From: an uncultured Bacteroides sp.
GTDB taxonomy: Bacteria > Bacteroidota > Bacteroidia > Bacteroidales > Bacteroidaceae
DNA length: 19,372 nucleotides
Assembly (NCBI RefSeq): GCF_910585845.1
Contig: NZ_CAJUHF010000057.1
Location: 1-19,372 of the forward strand
Direction of reading: 5' to 3'
A program made the translations under genes and the position numbers. Below, one piece after another: positions 6,814-13,753 of the stretch (position 1 is the first letter of the stretch; every line of letters starts with the position of its first letter). The notes under the pieces were generated by a model that worked only from the letters and a program-made list of their open reading frames with translations, searched no databases and had not been told where the DNA came from.

Positions 6814-8376
6814 ATGGAAGTGAATGCCCGCAGGTATCCGATAGGAATACAACATTTTGAACAGTTGCGCAATCGTGGTTGCGTATATGTAGACAAAACG
6901 GAATTGATTTACCGATTAACGCATACCGACCAAATCTATTTCCTCAGCCGTCCCCGCCGTTTCGGCAAGAGCCTACTCATATCCACACTGGAGGCTTATT
7001 TTCAAGGAAAGAAAGAATTGTTCAAGGGACTGGCTATGGAACATCTGGAACAGGAATGGGCTACCTTCCCGGTATTGCATATCGACTTCAGCATCAGTAA
7101 GTATCTGACTGCCGACTATCTGCGTGCCGCCATCAACTGGCATCTGAAACAATGGGAAGAAGAATACGGTTGTCCTGCTTCAGACACATTCTTCAGCGTA
7201 CGTCTAAGCAATATCATCAAATGCGCCTATCAGAAAACCGGAAAGCAGATAGTACTGTTAGTGGACGAATATGACTCCCCCATGTTTGATAGCAATAGCG
7301 ACCCTGCCTTGCAAAACGAGCTAAGAGGTATCGTGCGCGACTTTTTCAGCCCCATCAAAGGACTGGGACAATACCTTCGTTTCTTTTTCATCACGGGTAT
7401 CAGTAAGTTCAGCCAACTGAGTATTTTCAGCGAGCTGAACAATTTAAAAAACATCAGCATGCGCGATGACTTCAGTGCACTTTGCGGCATCACAGAAGAA
7501 GAATTGTTGACACAATTGAAACCCGACATTGAGCAGATGGCGGAAGCAAACAACGAAACATACGAAGAAGCATGCGCACACCTTAAACATCAATACGATG
7601 GTTATCATTTCAGTAGCGGTGGTCCGGACATTTACAACCCTTTCAGCCTATTCAACGCTTTTGATGCCAAAGAATACAAAAACTATTGGTTCTCCACAGG
7701 AACACCCACTTTCTTGCTCGACCTCCTTCGCCAAACTGATTTCGATGTACGCAACCTGGACGGACTAACAGCCACCGACGAGCAGTTTGATTCGCCCACC
7801 GACCAGATAACCGACCCCATTCCGGTACTTTACCAAAGCGGTTATCTGACCATAAAAGGCTATGACCCCACTTTCCGCATCTATAACCTTGCTTACCCCA
7901 ACAACGAAGTCCGCTATGGTTTCACTGAATCCCTGTTGCCTATGTACGTGCACCGTTTCCCACGGGAAAATACATTCTACGCAGTCTCTTTCCTGCGCGA
8001 CCTGATGAAAGGCGACATCGAAAGTTGCCTGGAACGTACCCGTGCATTCTTCGCATCCATCCCCCACGATCTGGAAAACAAGACAGAAAAGCACTATCAA
8101 ACCATCTTCTATCTGCTTTTCCGCCTGATGGGACAATACGTAGATGTAGAAGTGAAAAGTGCCATAGGCCGTGCGGATGTCGTCTTGAAGCTACAAGATG
8201 CCATTTACGTCTTCGAATTCAAATACGACGGAACACCCGAAGAGGCTTTGGCACAGATTGACAGCAAACAATACGCCATCCCCTATCAAATGGACAACAG
8301 ACAAGTGATCAAGGTCGGAATAAACTTCGACAGTGCCACACGTACCATTGGCGAATGGAAAATCATCCGCCCGTAA
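6814..8376 (+). CDS. AAA-ATPase-like / PD-(D/E)XK nuclease-fold protein (PF09820 + PF08011, DUF1703)
   Basis: This is a 520-residue, two-domain protein. The N-terminal part (about 1-290) is the AAA-ATPase_like domain, with FEQLRNRGCVYVDKT near 15-29, a Walker A variant RPRRFGKS at 46-53 and Walker B IVLLVDEYD at 146-154. Its conserved ITGISKFS at 193-200 would suit a sensor position. The C-terminal part (about 390-515) is a PD-(D/E)XK fold (PDDEXK_9), with GRADVV at 452-457 and EFK at 468-470 in V-F-E-F-K-Y-D. The core catalytic residues look intact. The family occurs in many copies per genome in Bacteroides and some clostridia, but its biological role is not established; defence, toxin-like and DNA-processing roles have been suggested. 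It has its own -7 box and sits between the glycan cluster and pdxB, with 52 nt to pdxB and no clear terminator between. Confidence 0.93.
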   Translation: MEVNARRYPIGIQHFEQLRNRGCVYVDKTELIYRLTHTDQIYFLSRPRRFGKSLLISTLEAYFQGKKELFKGLAMEHLEQEWATFPVLHIDFSISKYLTADYLRAAINWHLKQWEEEYGCPASDTFFSVRLSNIIKCAYQKTGKQIVLLVDEYDSPMFDSNSDPALQNELRGIVRDFFSPIKGLGQYLRFFFITGISKFSQLSIFSELNNLKNISMRDDFSALCGITEEELLTQLKPDIEQMAEANNETYEEACAHLKHQYDGYHFSSGGPDIYNPFSLFNAFDAKEYKNYWFSTGTPTFLLDLLRQTDFDVRNLDGLTATDEQFDSPTDQITDPIPVLYQSGYLTIKGYDPTFRIYNLAYPNNEVRYGFTESLLPMYVHRFPRENTFYAVSFLRDLMKGDIESCLERTRAFFASIPHDLENKTEKHYQTIFYLLFRLMGQYVDVEVKSAIGRADVVLKLQDAIYVFEFKYDGTPEEALAQIDSKQYAIPYQMDNRQVIKVGINFDSATRTIGEWKIIRP

Positions 8377-8428
8377 AGAGAAGAAAGGCTGTATCTGAAC
8401 AAAAAAGAAGACCTAATAAGACAGCAAA

Positions 8429-9475
8429 ATGAAAGTTATCGTTGACAACAAAATACCTTATATAAAAGAAGCTATCGAACAGATAGCCGACGAAGTAATC
8501 TATGCCCCCGGCAAAGACTTCACTCCGGATATAGTGAAAGACGCCGACGCACTCATCATACGCACCCGCACACGCTGCAACCGCGAACTGCTGGAAGGAA
8601 GCCGCGTCCGGTTCATCGCCACCGCCACCATCGGATTCGATCACATAGATACCGCATACTGCCGCCAGGCAGGCATCACCTGGACCAATGCTCCCGGATG
8701 CAATTCCGCTTCCGTCGCCCAATACCTGCAATCCGCCCTGCTGCTTTTGGAACAGCAGAAAGGTAAACGCCTGTCAGAAACGACCATCGGAATTGTGGGA
8801 GTAGGCAACGTGGGAAGTAAAGTAGCGGATGTAGCACACGGACTGGGGATGAAAGTATTACTGAACGACCTCCCAAGGGAAGACCAAGAAGGAACCAGCC
8901 GTTTCAGTCCGCTAAAGCTTCTGGCAGAAGAGTGCGACATACTGACCTTCCACGTACCCTTGTGCAAAGAAGGAAGATACAAGACTTTCCACCTGGCCGA
9001 CGATGCATTCTTCCGCTTACTGAAACGACAACCGGTCATTATCAATACCTCCCGAGGCGAAGTAATCAAGACCGAAGCCCTGCTCAAGGCACTCGAAACC
9101 GGACAAATCTCCGACGCCATAATCGACGTATGGGAAAACGAACCGGACATCAATCTCTCCTTATTAAATAAGGTGTTCATCGGCACCCCGCACATTGCCG
9201 GCTATTCGGCAGACGGAAAAGCCAATGCCACACGCATGTCGCTGGACGCGCTTTGCAAATACTTCGGCATACAAGCCGACTACCACATCACTCCGCCCGC
9301 CCCAGCGAATCCTCTGCTTACAGCACGCTCCACAGCGGACGCTTACCTGCAAATGTACGACCCCCGAAGAGACAGCGAGGCCTTGAAGACAGCCCCCGAA
9401 CTGTTTGAACAACTGCGAGGAGACTATCCGTTACGAAGAGAAAAGGAAGCCTTCAGTCTGATTCTTTCATCATAA
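8429..9475 (+). CDS. pdxB: Erythronate-4-phosphate dehydrogenase
   Basis: This 348-residue D-2-hydroxyacid dehydrogenase oxidises 4-phosphoerythronate in the DXP-dependent pyridoxal 5'-phosphate pathway in the cytosol. The N-terminal catalytic subdomain contains DNKIPY at 6-11 and TATIGFDHID at 65-74. The NAD-binding Rossmann fold has GVGNVGS at 124-130. The catalytic residues are R209 (N-T-S-R-G-E), E238 (W-E-N-E-P) and H255 (T-P-H-I-A-G). The DNKIPY start and the A-P-G-C-N-S-A-S block near 88-95 are PdxB-specific rather than SerA- or LdhA-like. It is somewhat shorter than the E. coli enzyme (378 residues), mainly in the C-terminal dimerisation part. It follows the AAA-ATPase gene by 52 nt and converges with purN; the 68-nt gap to purN has no obvious terminator hairpin. 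Confidence 0.96.
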   Translation: MKVIVDNKIPYIKEAIEQIADEVIYAPGKDFTPDIVKDADALIIRTRTRCNRELLEGSRVRFIATATIGFDHIDTAYCRQAGITWTNAPGCNSASVAQYLQSALLLLEQQKGKRLSETTIGIVGVGNVGSKVADVAHGLGMKVLLNDLPREDQEGTSRFSPLKLLAEECDILTFHVPLCKEGRYKTFHLADDAFFRLLKRQPVIINTSRGEVIKTEALLKALETGQISDAIIDVWENEPDINLSLLNKVFIGTPHIAGYSADGKANATRMSLDALCKYFGIQADYHITPPAPANPLLTARSTADAYLQMYDPRRDSEALKTAPELFEQLRGDYPLRREKEAFSLILSS

Positions 9476-9543
9476 CCCATAATGCGGAGAAAATATCCCC
9501 CTGACATGATTCTGATATAAATCGGATAGACCGCAGGAACCAT

Positions 9544-10119
9544 TCAACCTATTTCGGACAACAACTGCTCTATCACCTCCGGATAGACTTCGTACTCCAA
9601 TGCATGAATGCGACACGCCAGTTCCTCCGGTGTATCTTCCGGCAAAACCGGACATCTCACCTGCCGGATCACATCCCCTTCGTCATAGTGCTCATTAATA
9701 TAATGTATGGTAATGCCACTTTCGACCTCCCCCGCAGCAAGAACCGCCTCATGCACACGGTTGCCATACATTCCCTTTCCACCAAACTTGGGCAACAACG
9801 AAGGATGAATATTTATGATTCTGCCTGGATAAACATGCAAGATAGCCTCCGGCACACGCGCCAGAAAACCTGCCAAAACCACAAAATCCACCCCATGCTC
9901 TTCCAACACAGACAAAATCGCGCCCCCATGCTCCCACTCATCCTTCGGGAAAAAACAATAAGGTACTCCCAATCCGCGAGCACGTTCCAATACAAAGGCA
10001 TCCCTCCGGTTCGTCAGTACCAAAGCCACGGAAGCTGACTTTTTTACCTGAAAATAACGGATGATATTCTCCGCATTCGTACCACTTCCCGATGCCAAAA
10101 TAGCGATATTTTTCTTCAT
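9544..10119 (-). CDS. purN: Phosphoribosylglycinamide formyltransferase (GART)
   Basis: This 191-residue enzyme transfers a formyl group from 10-formyltetrahydrofolate to GAR in de novo purine synthesis. Visible are the phosphate-binding SGSGTN at 10-15, I-N-I-H-P-S-L-L-P at 102-110 with catalytic N103 and H105, and H-Y-D-E-G-D-V-I at 144-151 with D146 as the third catalytic residue. I chose the ATG at 10117-10119 because it opens directly into the first Rossmann strand (MKKNIAILASGSGTN). An upstream in-frame ATG at 10170 would add 17 residues (histidine- and phenylalanine-rich) with no family counterpart. The gene is divergent from acpP and convergent with pdxB. Confidence 0.96.
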   Translation of the reverse strand: MKKNIAILASGSGTNAENIIRYFQVKKSASVALVLTNRRDAFVLERARGLGVPYCFFPKDEWEHGGAILSVLEEHGVDFVVLAGFLARVPEAILHVYPGRIINIHPSLLPKFGGKGMYGNRVHEAVLAAGEVESGITIHYINEHYDEGDVIRQVRCPVLPEDTPEELACRIHALEYEVYPEVIEQLLSEIG

Positions 10120-10185
10120 AAAACCTGCTTTTTGTGCACAAAACCGTAAAAAATGTGCAAAATGGTGCATTTATTTCCTCAAATA

Positions 10186-10217
10186 TTTGCGAGTAACGAT
10201 AAATATTTATTCCTTTG
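10186..10217 (+). promoter_or_regulatory. Probable promoter of the acpP-fabF-rnc operon
   Basis: TTTG at 10186-10189 is followed after 20 nt by TTCCTTTG at 10210-10217, which differs from TAnnTTTG by one base. The expected start near 10224 gives an AT-rich leader of about 45 nt before the acpP ATG. A-rich leaders of this kind are usual for strongly expressed Bacteroides genes. Confidence 0.6.
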
Positions 10218-10222
10218 CCACG

Positions 10223-10230
10223 CAAAATTA
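10223..10230 (-). promoter_or_regulatory. Candidate -7 box for purN
   Basis: The minus strand reads TAATTTTG, a perfect -7 match, placing the start near 10216 and a leader of roughly 97 nt before the purN ATG at 10119. No clear -33 TTTG is visible, because the expected position is AT-only. It lies 5 bp from the -7 box of acpP on the other strand, so the two promoters would compete. Confidence 0.35.
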
Positions 10231-10270
10231 AAGAAAAAAACTATTTATTATTAATTAAAAACTTAAAGTT

Positions 10271-10507
10271 ATGTCTGAAATTGCATCAAGAGTGAAAGCG
10301 ATCATCGTTGATAAATTAGGCGTTGAAGAATCAGAAGTTACTAACGAAGCAAGCTTCACAAACGATCTGGGAGCAGATTCTCTTGACACTGTAGAACTTA
10401 TCATGGAATTCGAAAAAGAATTCGGCATCTCAATTCCCGATGACCAAGCTGAGAAGATTGGTACTGTAGGCAACGCCATTTCTTACATCGAAGAACACGC
10501 TAAGTAA
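10271..10507 (+). CDS. acpP: Acyl carrier protein
   Basis: This 78-residue acidic four-helix protein carries growing acyl chains in type II fatty acid synthesis, with supply to lipid A and phospholipids. The phosphopantetheine attachment site is S37 in GADSLDTVEL (34-43). The flanking acidic helix II (E42, E46, E48) is the usual docking surface for FabF and other partners. Length and composition are standard for bacterial AcpP. It is the first gene of an operon with fabF (19-nt gap) and rnc. The preceding leader is A-rich, which fits high translation in Bacteroides. Confidence 0.98.
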   Translation: MSEIASRVKAIIVDKLGVEESEVTNEASFTNDLGADSLDTVELIMEFEKEFGISIPDDQAEKIGTVGNAISYIEEHAK

Positions 10508-10526
10508 TCTTATCCATCAATTTAAT

Positions 10527-11789
10527 ATGGAATTAAAAAGAGTTGTAGTAACAGGTCTCGGCGCCATTACTCCTATTGGCAACAGTGTTTCCGAATTTTG
10601 GGAAAACTTAGTGAATGGGGTTAGTGGAGCAGGACCTATTACTCATTTCGACGCTTCCCTTTTCAAGACCCAATTTGCTTGCGAAGTCAAAGGCTTCGAA
10701 GCAACCCAATACATCGACCGCAAAGAAGCCCGCAAAATGGATCGATACACACAGTTCGCCATCGTGGTAGCCAAAGAAGCGGTTGCAGACTCTGGCCTTG
10801 ACGTCGAAAATGAGGACTTAAACAGAATCGGTGTCATCTTCGGCGCCGGTATTGGTGGTATCCATACATTTGAGGAAGAAGCTGGAAACTATGCTACCAA
10901 CAAGGAAAACGGTCCCAAGTTCAATCCGTTCTTCATCCCCAAGATGATTTCGGACATCGCTGCCGGACAGATTTCCATCATGTACGGTTTTCATGGTCCC
11001 AACTACGCGACATGTTCTGCATGCGCCACATCAACGAACGCCATTGCCGATGCATTCAACCTCATCCGTTTGGGTAAGGCAAATGCCATCGTGACCGGTG
11101 GTTCGGAAGCTGCCATCGCAGCTTGCGGTGTAGGCGGTTTCAATGCAATGCACGCTTTGTCCACCCGCAACGACTCTCCGCAGACGGCATCTCGTCCGTT
11201 CAGCGCAAGCCGCGACGGTTTCGTAATGGGTGAAGGTGGCGGTTGCTTGGTTCTCGAAGAACTGGAGCACGCCAAAGCACGTGGTGCAAAAATCTATGCA
11301 GAAGTAGCCGGCGTAGGAATGTCTGCCGATGCACACCACCTAACAGCTTCACATCCGGAAGGATTAGGAGCCAAATTGGTGATGATGAATGCACTGGAAG
11401 ACGCTGAGATGAAACCCGAGGAGATAGATTACATCAACGTTCACGGTACATCTACTCCTGTAGGTGATATATCGGAAGTAAAAGCCATCAAGGACGTATT
11501 TGGCGAGCACGCGTATAAGTTGAACATCAGTTCGACAAAGTCCATGACGGGTCACTTACTGGGTGCCGCCGGTGCGGTAGAATCCATCGCCAGCATCCTT
11601 GCCATCAAGAATGGTATCGTACCTCCGACCATCAATCACGAAGAGGGTGATAATGACGAAAACATCGACTATGACCTGAATTTGACGTTCAACAAAGCGC
11701 AAAAGCGTGAAGTGAACGCAGCCTTGTCCAACACTTTTGGATTCGGTGGTCATAATGCATGTATTATCTTCAAGAAATACGCAGATTAA
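10527..11789 (+). CDS. fabF: Beta-ketoacyl-[acyl-carrier-protein] synthase II
   Basis: This 420-residue thiolase-fold condensing enzyme elongates acyl-ACP with malonyl-ACP. Catalytic residues are C166 in C-S-A-C-A-T-S, H306 in V-H-G-T-S-T and H343 in T-G-H-L-L-G, with K338 in S-T-K-S-M-T-G-H completing the conserved active-site set. Other family marks are VVVTGLGAITPIG at 6-18 and the C-terminal N-T-F-G-F-G-G-H-N block near 403-411, which forms the gating loop. The length is typical. It is placed between acpP and rnc, 19 nt and 6 nt from its neighbours, so the three are expected to be on one transcript. No anomalies were seen. Confidence 0.98.
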   Translation: MELKRVVVTGLGAITPIGNSVSEFWENLVNGVSGAGPITHFDASLFKTQFACEVKGFEATQYIDRKEARKMDRYTQFAIVVAKEAVADSGLDVENEDLNRIGVIFGAGIGGIHTFEEEAGNYATNKENGPKFNPFFIPKMISDIAAGQISIMYGFHGPNYATCSACATSTNAIADAFNLIRLGKANAIVTGGSEAAIAACGVGGFNAMHALSTRNDSPQTASRPFSASRDGFVMGEGGGCLVLEELEHAKARGAKIYAEVAGVGMSADAHHLTASHPEGLGAKLVMMNALEDAEMKPEEIDYINVHGTSTPVGDISEVKAIKDVFGEHAYKLNISSTKSMTGHLLGAAGAVESIASILAIKNGIVPPTINHEEGDNDENIDYDLNLTFNKAQKREVNAALSNTFGFGGHNACIIFKKYAD

Positions 11790-11795
11790 TCAGTC

Positions 11796-12632
11796 GTGTT
11801 ACGTAATCAAATAGACAAGATAAGGCTCCTATTCTACAAGGATAGAGAGTCTTATCTTTGTTTTTATAAGATATTGGGGTTCTTCCCCCGCAACATCCAG
11901 ATTTACCAGCAGGCACTGTTGCACAAATCCACATCCATCCGGTCGGAAAAGGGTCGTCCGCTGAACAATGAACGACTGGAGTTTTTGGGCGATGCCATAC
12001 TCGATGCCATCGTAGGAGATATCGTCTACAAGCATTTTGAGGGACGCCGCGAGGGTTTCCTCACCAACACGCGTTCTAAAATCGTGCAACGGGAAACACT
12101 GAACAAACTGGCAGTGGAAATCGGACTGGACAAACTCGTGAAATATTCCACCCGTTCTTCCTCACACAACAGCTACATGTACGGCAACGCATTCGAAGCG
12201 TTTATCGGCGCCATCTACTTGGATCAGGGATACGAACGTTGCAAGCGTTTCATGGAGGAAAAGATATTCAAGAAGTACATCGACCTGGACAAGATGTCAC
12301 GCAAAGAGGTCAACTTCAAGTCGAAACTAATCGAATGGAGCCAAAAGAATAAAATGGAGGTCTCCTTTGAACTGATCGAACAATTCCTCGACGAGGACTA
12401 TAACCCGATGTTCCATACGGAAGTGCGCATCGAAAGTATATCAGCCGGCAAAGGTACCGGATATTCTAAGAAAGAATCGCAACAGAATGCAGCGCAAATG
12501 GCATTGAAGAAGCTCAAGAGTGACAAAGATTTCAGGGAAGAAATCCAAATGATTAAAGAACAAGGACAGATAGCCACAAACGATGCGGAAGAGTGTATTT
12601 GCAGCACAATAAGCACTTGCCATTCGGACTAG
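11796..12632 (+). CDS. rnc: Ribonuclease III
   Basis: This 278-residue double-strand-specific endoribonuclease processes rRNA precursors and structured mRNAs. The RIBOc domain (about 25-155) carries NERLEFLGDAILD at 58-70 with E59, E62 and D66, and GNAFEAFIGAIYLD at 130-143 with E134. The position equivalent to E. coli D114 is N131; my recollection is that this is usual in Bacteroidota. A dsRNA-binding domain (about 173-243) ends with GYSKKESQQNAAQMALKKL. A 35-residue cysteine-containing tail (C268, C275) follows it. The start is GTG at 11796-11798, only 6 nt after the fabF stop, which suggests translational coupling. No in-frame ATG offers a full N-terminus. Confidence 0.96.
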   Translation: MLRNQIDKIRLLFYKDRESYLCFYKILGFFPRNIQIYQQALLHKSTSIRSEKGRPLNNERLEFLGDAILDAIVGDIVYKHFEGRREGFLTNTRSKIVQRETLNKLAVEIGLDKLVKYSTRSSSHNSYMYGNAFEAFIGAIYLDQGYERCKRFMEEKIFKKYIDLDKMSRKEVNFKSKLIEWSQKNKMEVSFELIEQFLDEDYNPMFHTEVRIESISAGKGTGYSKKESQQNAAQMALKKLKSDKDFREEIQMIKEQGQIATNDAEECICSTISTCHSD

Positions 12633-12710
12633 CAAACGGATAGCAGATGATACTGGGGCATAAGCACCTGGTTCATCGAAAACTACCTATACCTGAAATT
12701 CGGTATTTGG

Positions 12711-12905
12711 ATGAGAAGTACATTTGTCACTTATAGCGCAAACATACTCTCAATTCTTATTCTAGCATACAGCATAACCGTAACTATCCTGATTTATCAA
12801 TCAAAGGATATCCCGGAAAGGAAGAAGAAAATCATCAAAGCCTCCATACACTTTGTTTTAAGCATCCTGCTTGTCTGGTATTCCTTGCAGGCAATTCAAG
12901 GATAA
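12711..12905 (+). CDS. Small two-helix membrane protein, hypothetical
   Basis: This 64-residue protein has two hydrophobic segments, about 7-29 (ANILSILILAYSITVTILIY) and 44-62 (HFVLSILLVWYSL), joined by a strongly basic loop, K-D-I-P-E-R-K-K-K. By the positive-inside rule the loop is cytosolic. I do not recognise the family. In-frame sequence upstream of the ATG, back to a TGA near 12648, would read W-G-I-S-T-W-F-I-E-N-Y-L-Y-L-K-F-G-I-W and has no usual start codon; it may be non-coding or the remnant of a longer gene. It lies 78 nt after rnc on the same strand. It could be a small integral membrane protein or a decayed gene fragment. Confidence 0.45.
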   Translation: MRSTFVTYSANILSILILAYSITVTILIYQSKDIPERKKKIIKASIHFVLSILLVWYSLQAIQG

Positions 12906-13037
12906 ACGATTTGCAAAAGGTTACTCAATATAATAATATTCGACAACGATACTGGTTACCAAAAAGGAGTTCAAAGTTTATTCTACTGGTACATTTATTT
13001 TTAACATATGAAGATCATATTCAATATAACAAACACT

Positions 13038-13385
13038 ATGAAGAAACTTCTAAAAATTATTGCCCCACCCATAGTGGTTATCTTGTTCACTGTTCTCTAT
13101 ATCAACGACAGTGAGTGTTCACTGGTAGGTGCCGTTTGTATGGCATGCGTAATAGGAGGCTTATTTTTCTTCCCCATCCCTTACAGCTGGGGAAAAGCCG
13201 GATACTTGGCATTGGGAACTGTCCTTTGCATCATCTTTACACTATTTCTTATTCTTGAGAAAGATTTAGCGTTCAGTACATCTCTGTTATATGCTATTCC
13301 TGCGTCTATAGTGATATGTATTGTGCAATATCTGAATCAAAGGACAATACAGAAGTTCCTCACTAACAAAAATAGCTCCTATTAA
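13038..13385 (+). CDS. Four-helix membrane protein, hypothetical
   Basis: This 115-residue, very hydrophobic protein has about four predicted transmembrane helices, near residues 7-22, 27-45, 55-73 and 79-98, and a short basic C-terminal tail (QRTIQKFLTNK). I do not recognise a family. I chose the ATG at 13038 (MKKLLKIIAPP) because it gives a normal Lys-rich membrane-protein start; an in-frame ATG at 13008 would add ten residues (MKIIFNITNT). It follows the two-helix protein by about 130 nt and precedes a palindromic element. No promoter is convincing. Both small proteins could be lineage-specific genes between rnc and pfkA. Confidence 0.6.
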   Translation: MKKLLKIIAPPIVVILFTVLYINDSECSLVGAVCMACVIGGLFFFPIPYSWGKAGYLALGTVLCIIFTLFLILEKDLAFSTSLLYAIPASIVICIVQYLNQRTIQKFLTNKNSSY

Positions 13386-13394
13386 ACCGAGAGT

Positions 13395-13624
13395 CTTTAT
13401 ATAGTTGCGAGTTGAGAATGAAGAGTCTTTATTAAGTGATAGTTAAAAGCGAAAGGGTGTATCATAATGCCCAAATTGAAAGAATTATCCCTGTCACAGC
13501 TATTTGCAGCAGGGATGATTTTTTCAAAAAAAGGAGTTTTGATACACCTTCTTAACCAATGATGCACTTAATAACAATGCATTTAACTCTTAACTCCCAG
13601 CTCTCAATTCTCAACTATATAAAG
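13395..13624. repeat. 230-bp imperfect palindrome, probable nested MITE-type element
   Basis: The whole segment folds on itself. The outer arms are CTTTATATAGTTG (13395-13407) and CAACTATATAAAG (13612-13624), perfect over 13 bp. Weaker pairing follows inward, including T-T-A-T-T-A-A-G-T-G near 13429 against its complement near 13567. Inner arms are AGGTGTATCA-like: GGGTGTATCA at 13455-13464 against TGATACACC at 13540-13548. The core pairs TTGAAAGAATTATCCCTG (13476-13493) with CAGGGATGATTTTTTCAA (13510-13527), 16 of 18 matching. No reading frame fits. The gap between neighbouring genes is 13386-13753; the part after 13624 shows nothing I can name. The outer flanks resemble the GAGTTGAGAATTGAGAG-type repeated intergenic DNA of Bacteroides. 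It might also act as a terminator or mRNA stabiliser. Confidence 0.75.
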
Positions 13625-13753
13625 TTTGCGATTAAACAACAGCCTCAACTAAACAAGACTATCAGCAATAACTCCTTCTATTTCTCCGGATTCTCCCGAT
13701 AGCCCCTTAAAAGGAAATCTCTTTAATCAAATCCCTCATCCGAAGCAAGCCAT

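Noticed and set aside
9476..9543. Terminator between pdxB and purN
   Set aside because: TGCGG and CCGCA are complementary but about 43 nt apart, with no stable stem or T-tract between them.
10120..10170. 17-residue N-terminal extension of purN
   Set aside because: The Rossmann strand of GART begins right at the ATG at 10119, and the upstream residues are not family-like.
12911..13114. Plus-strand frame of 67 codons between the two small membrane proteins
   Set aside because: It overlaps the start of the four-helix protein in another frame, and its composition is not protein-like.
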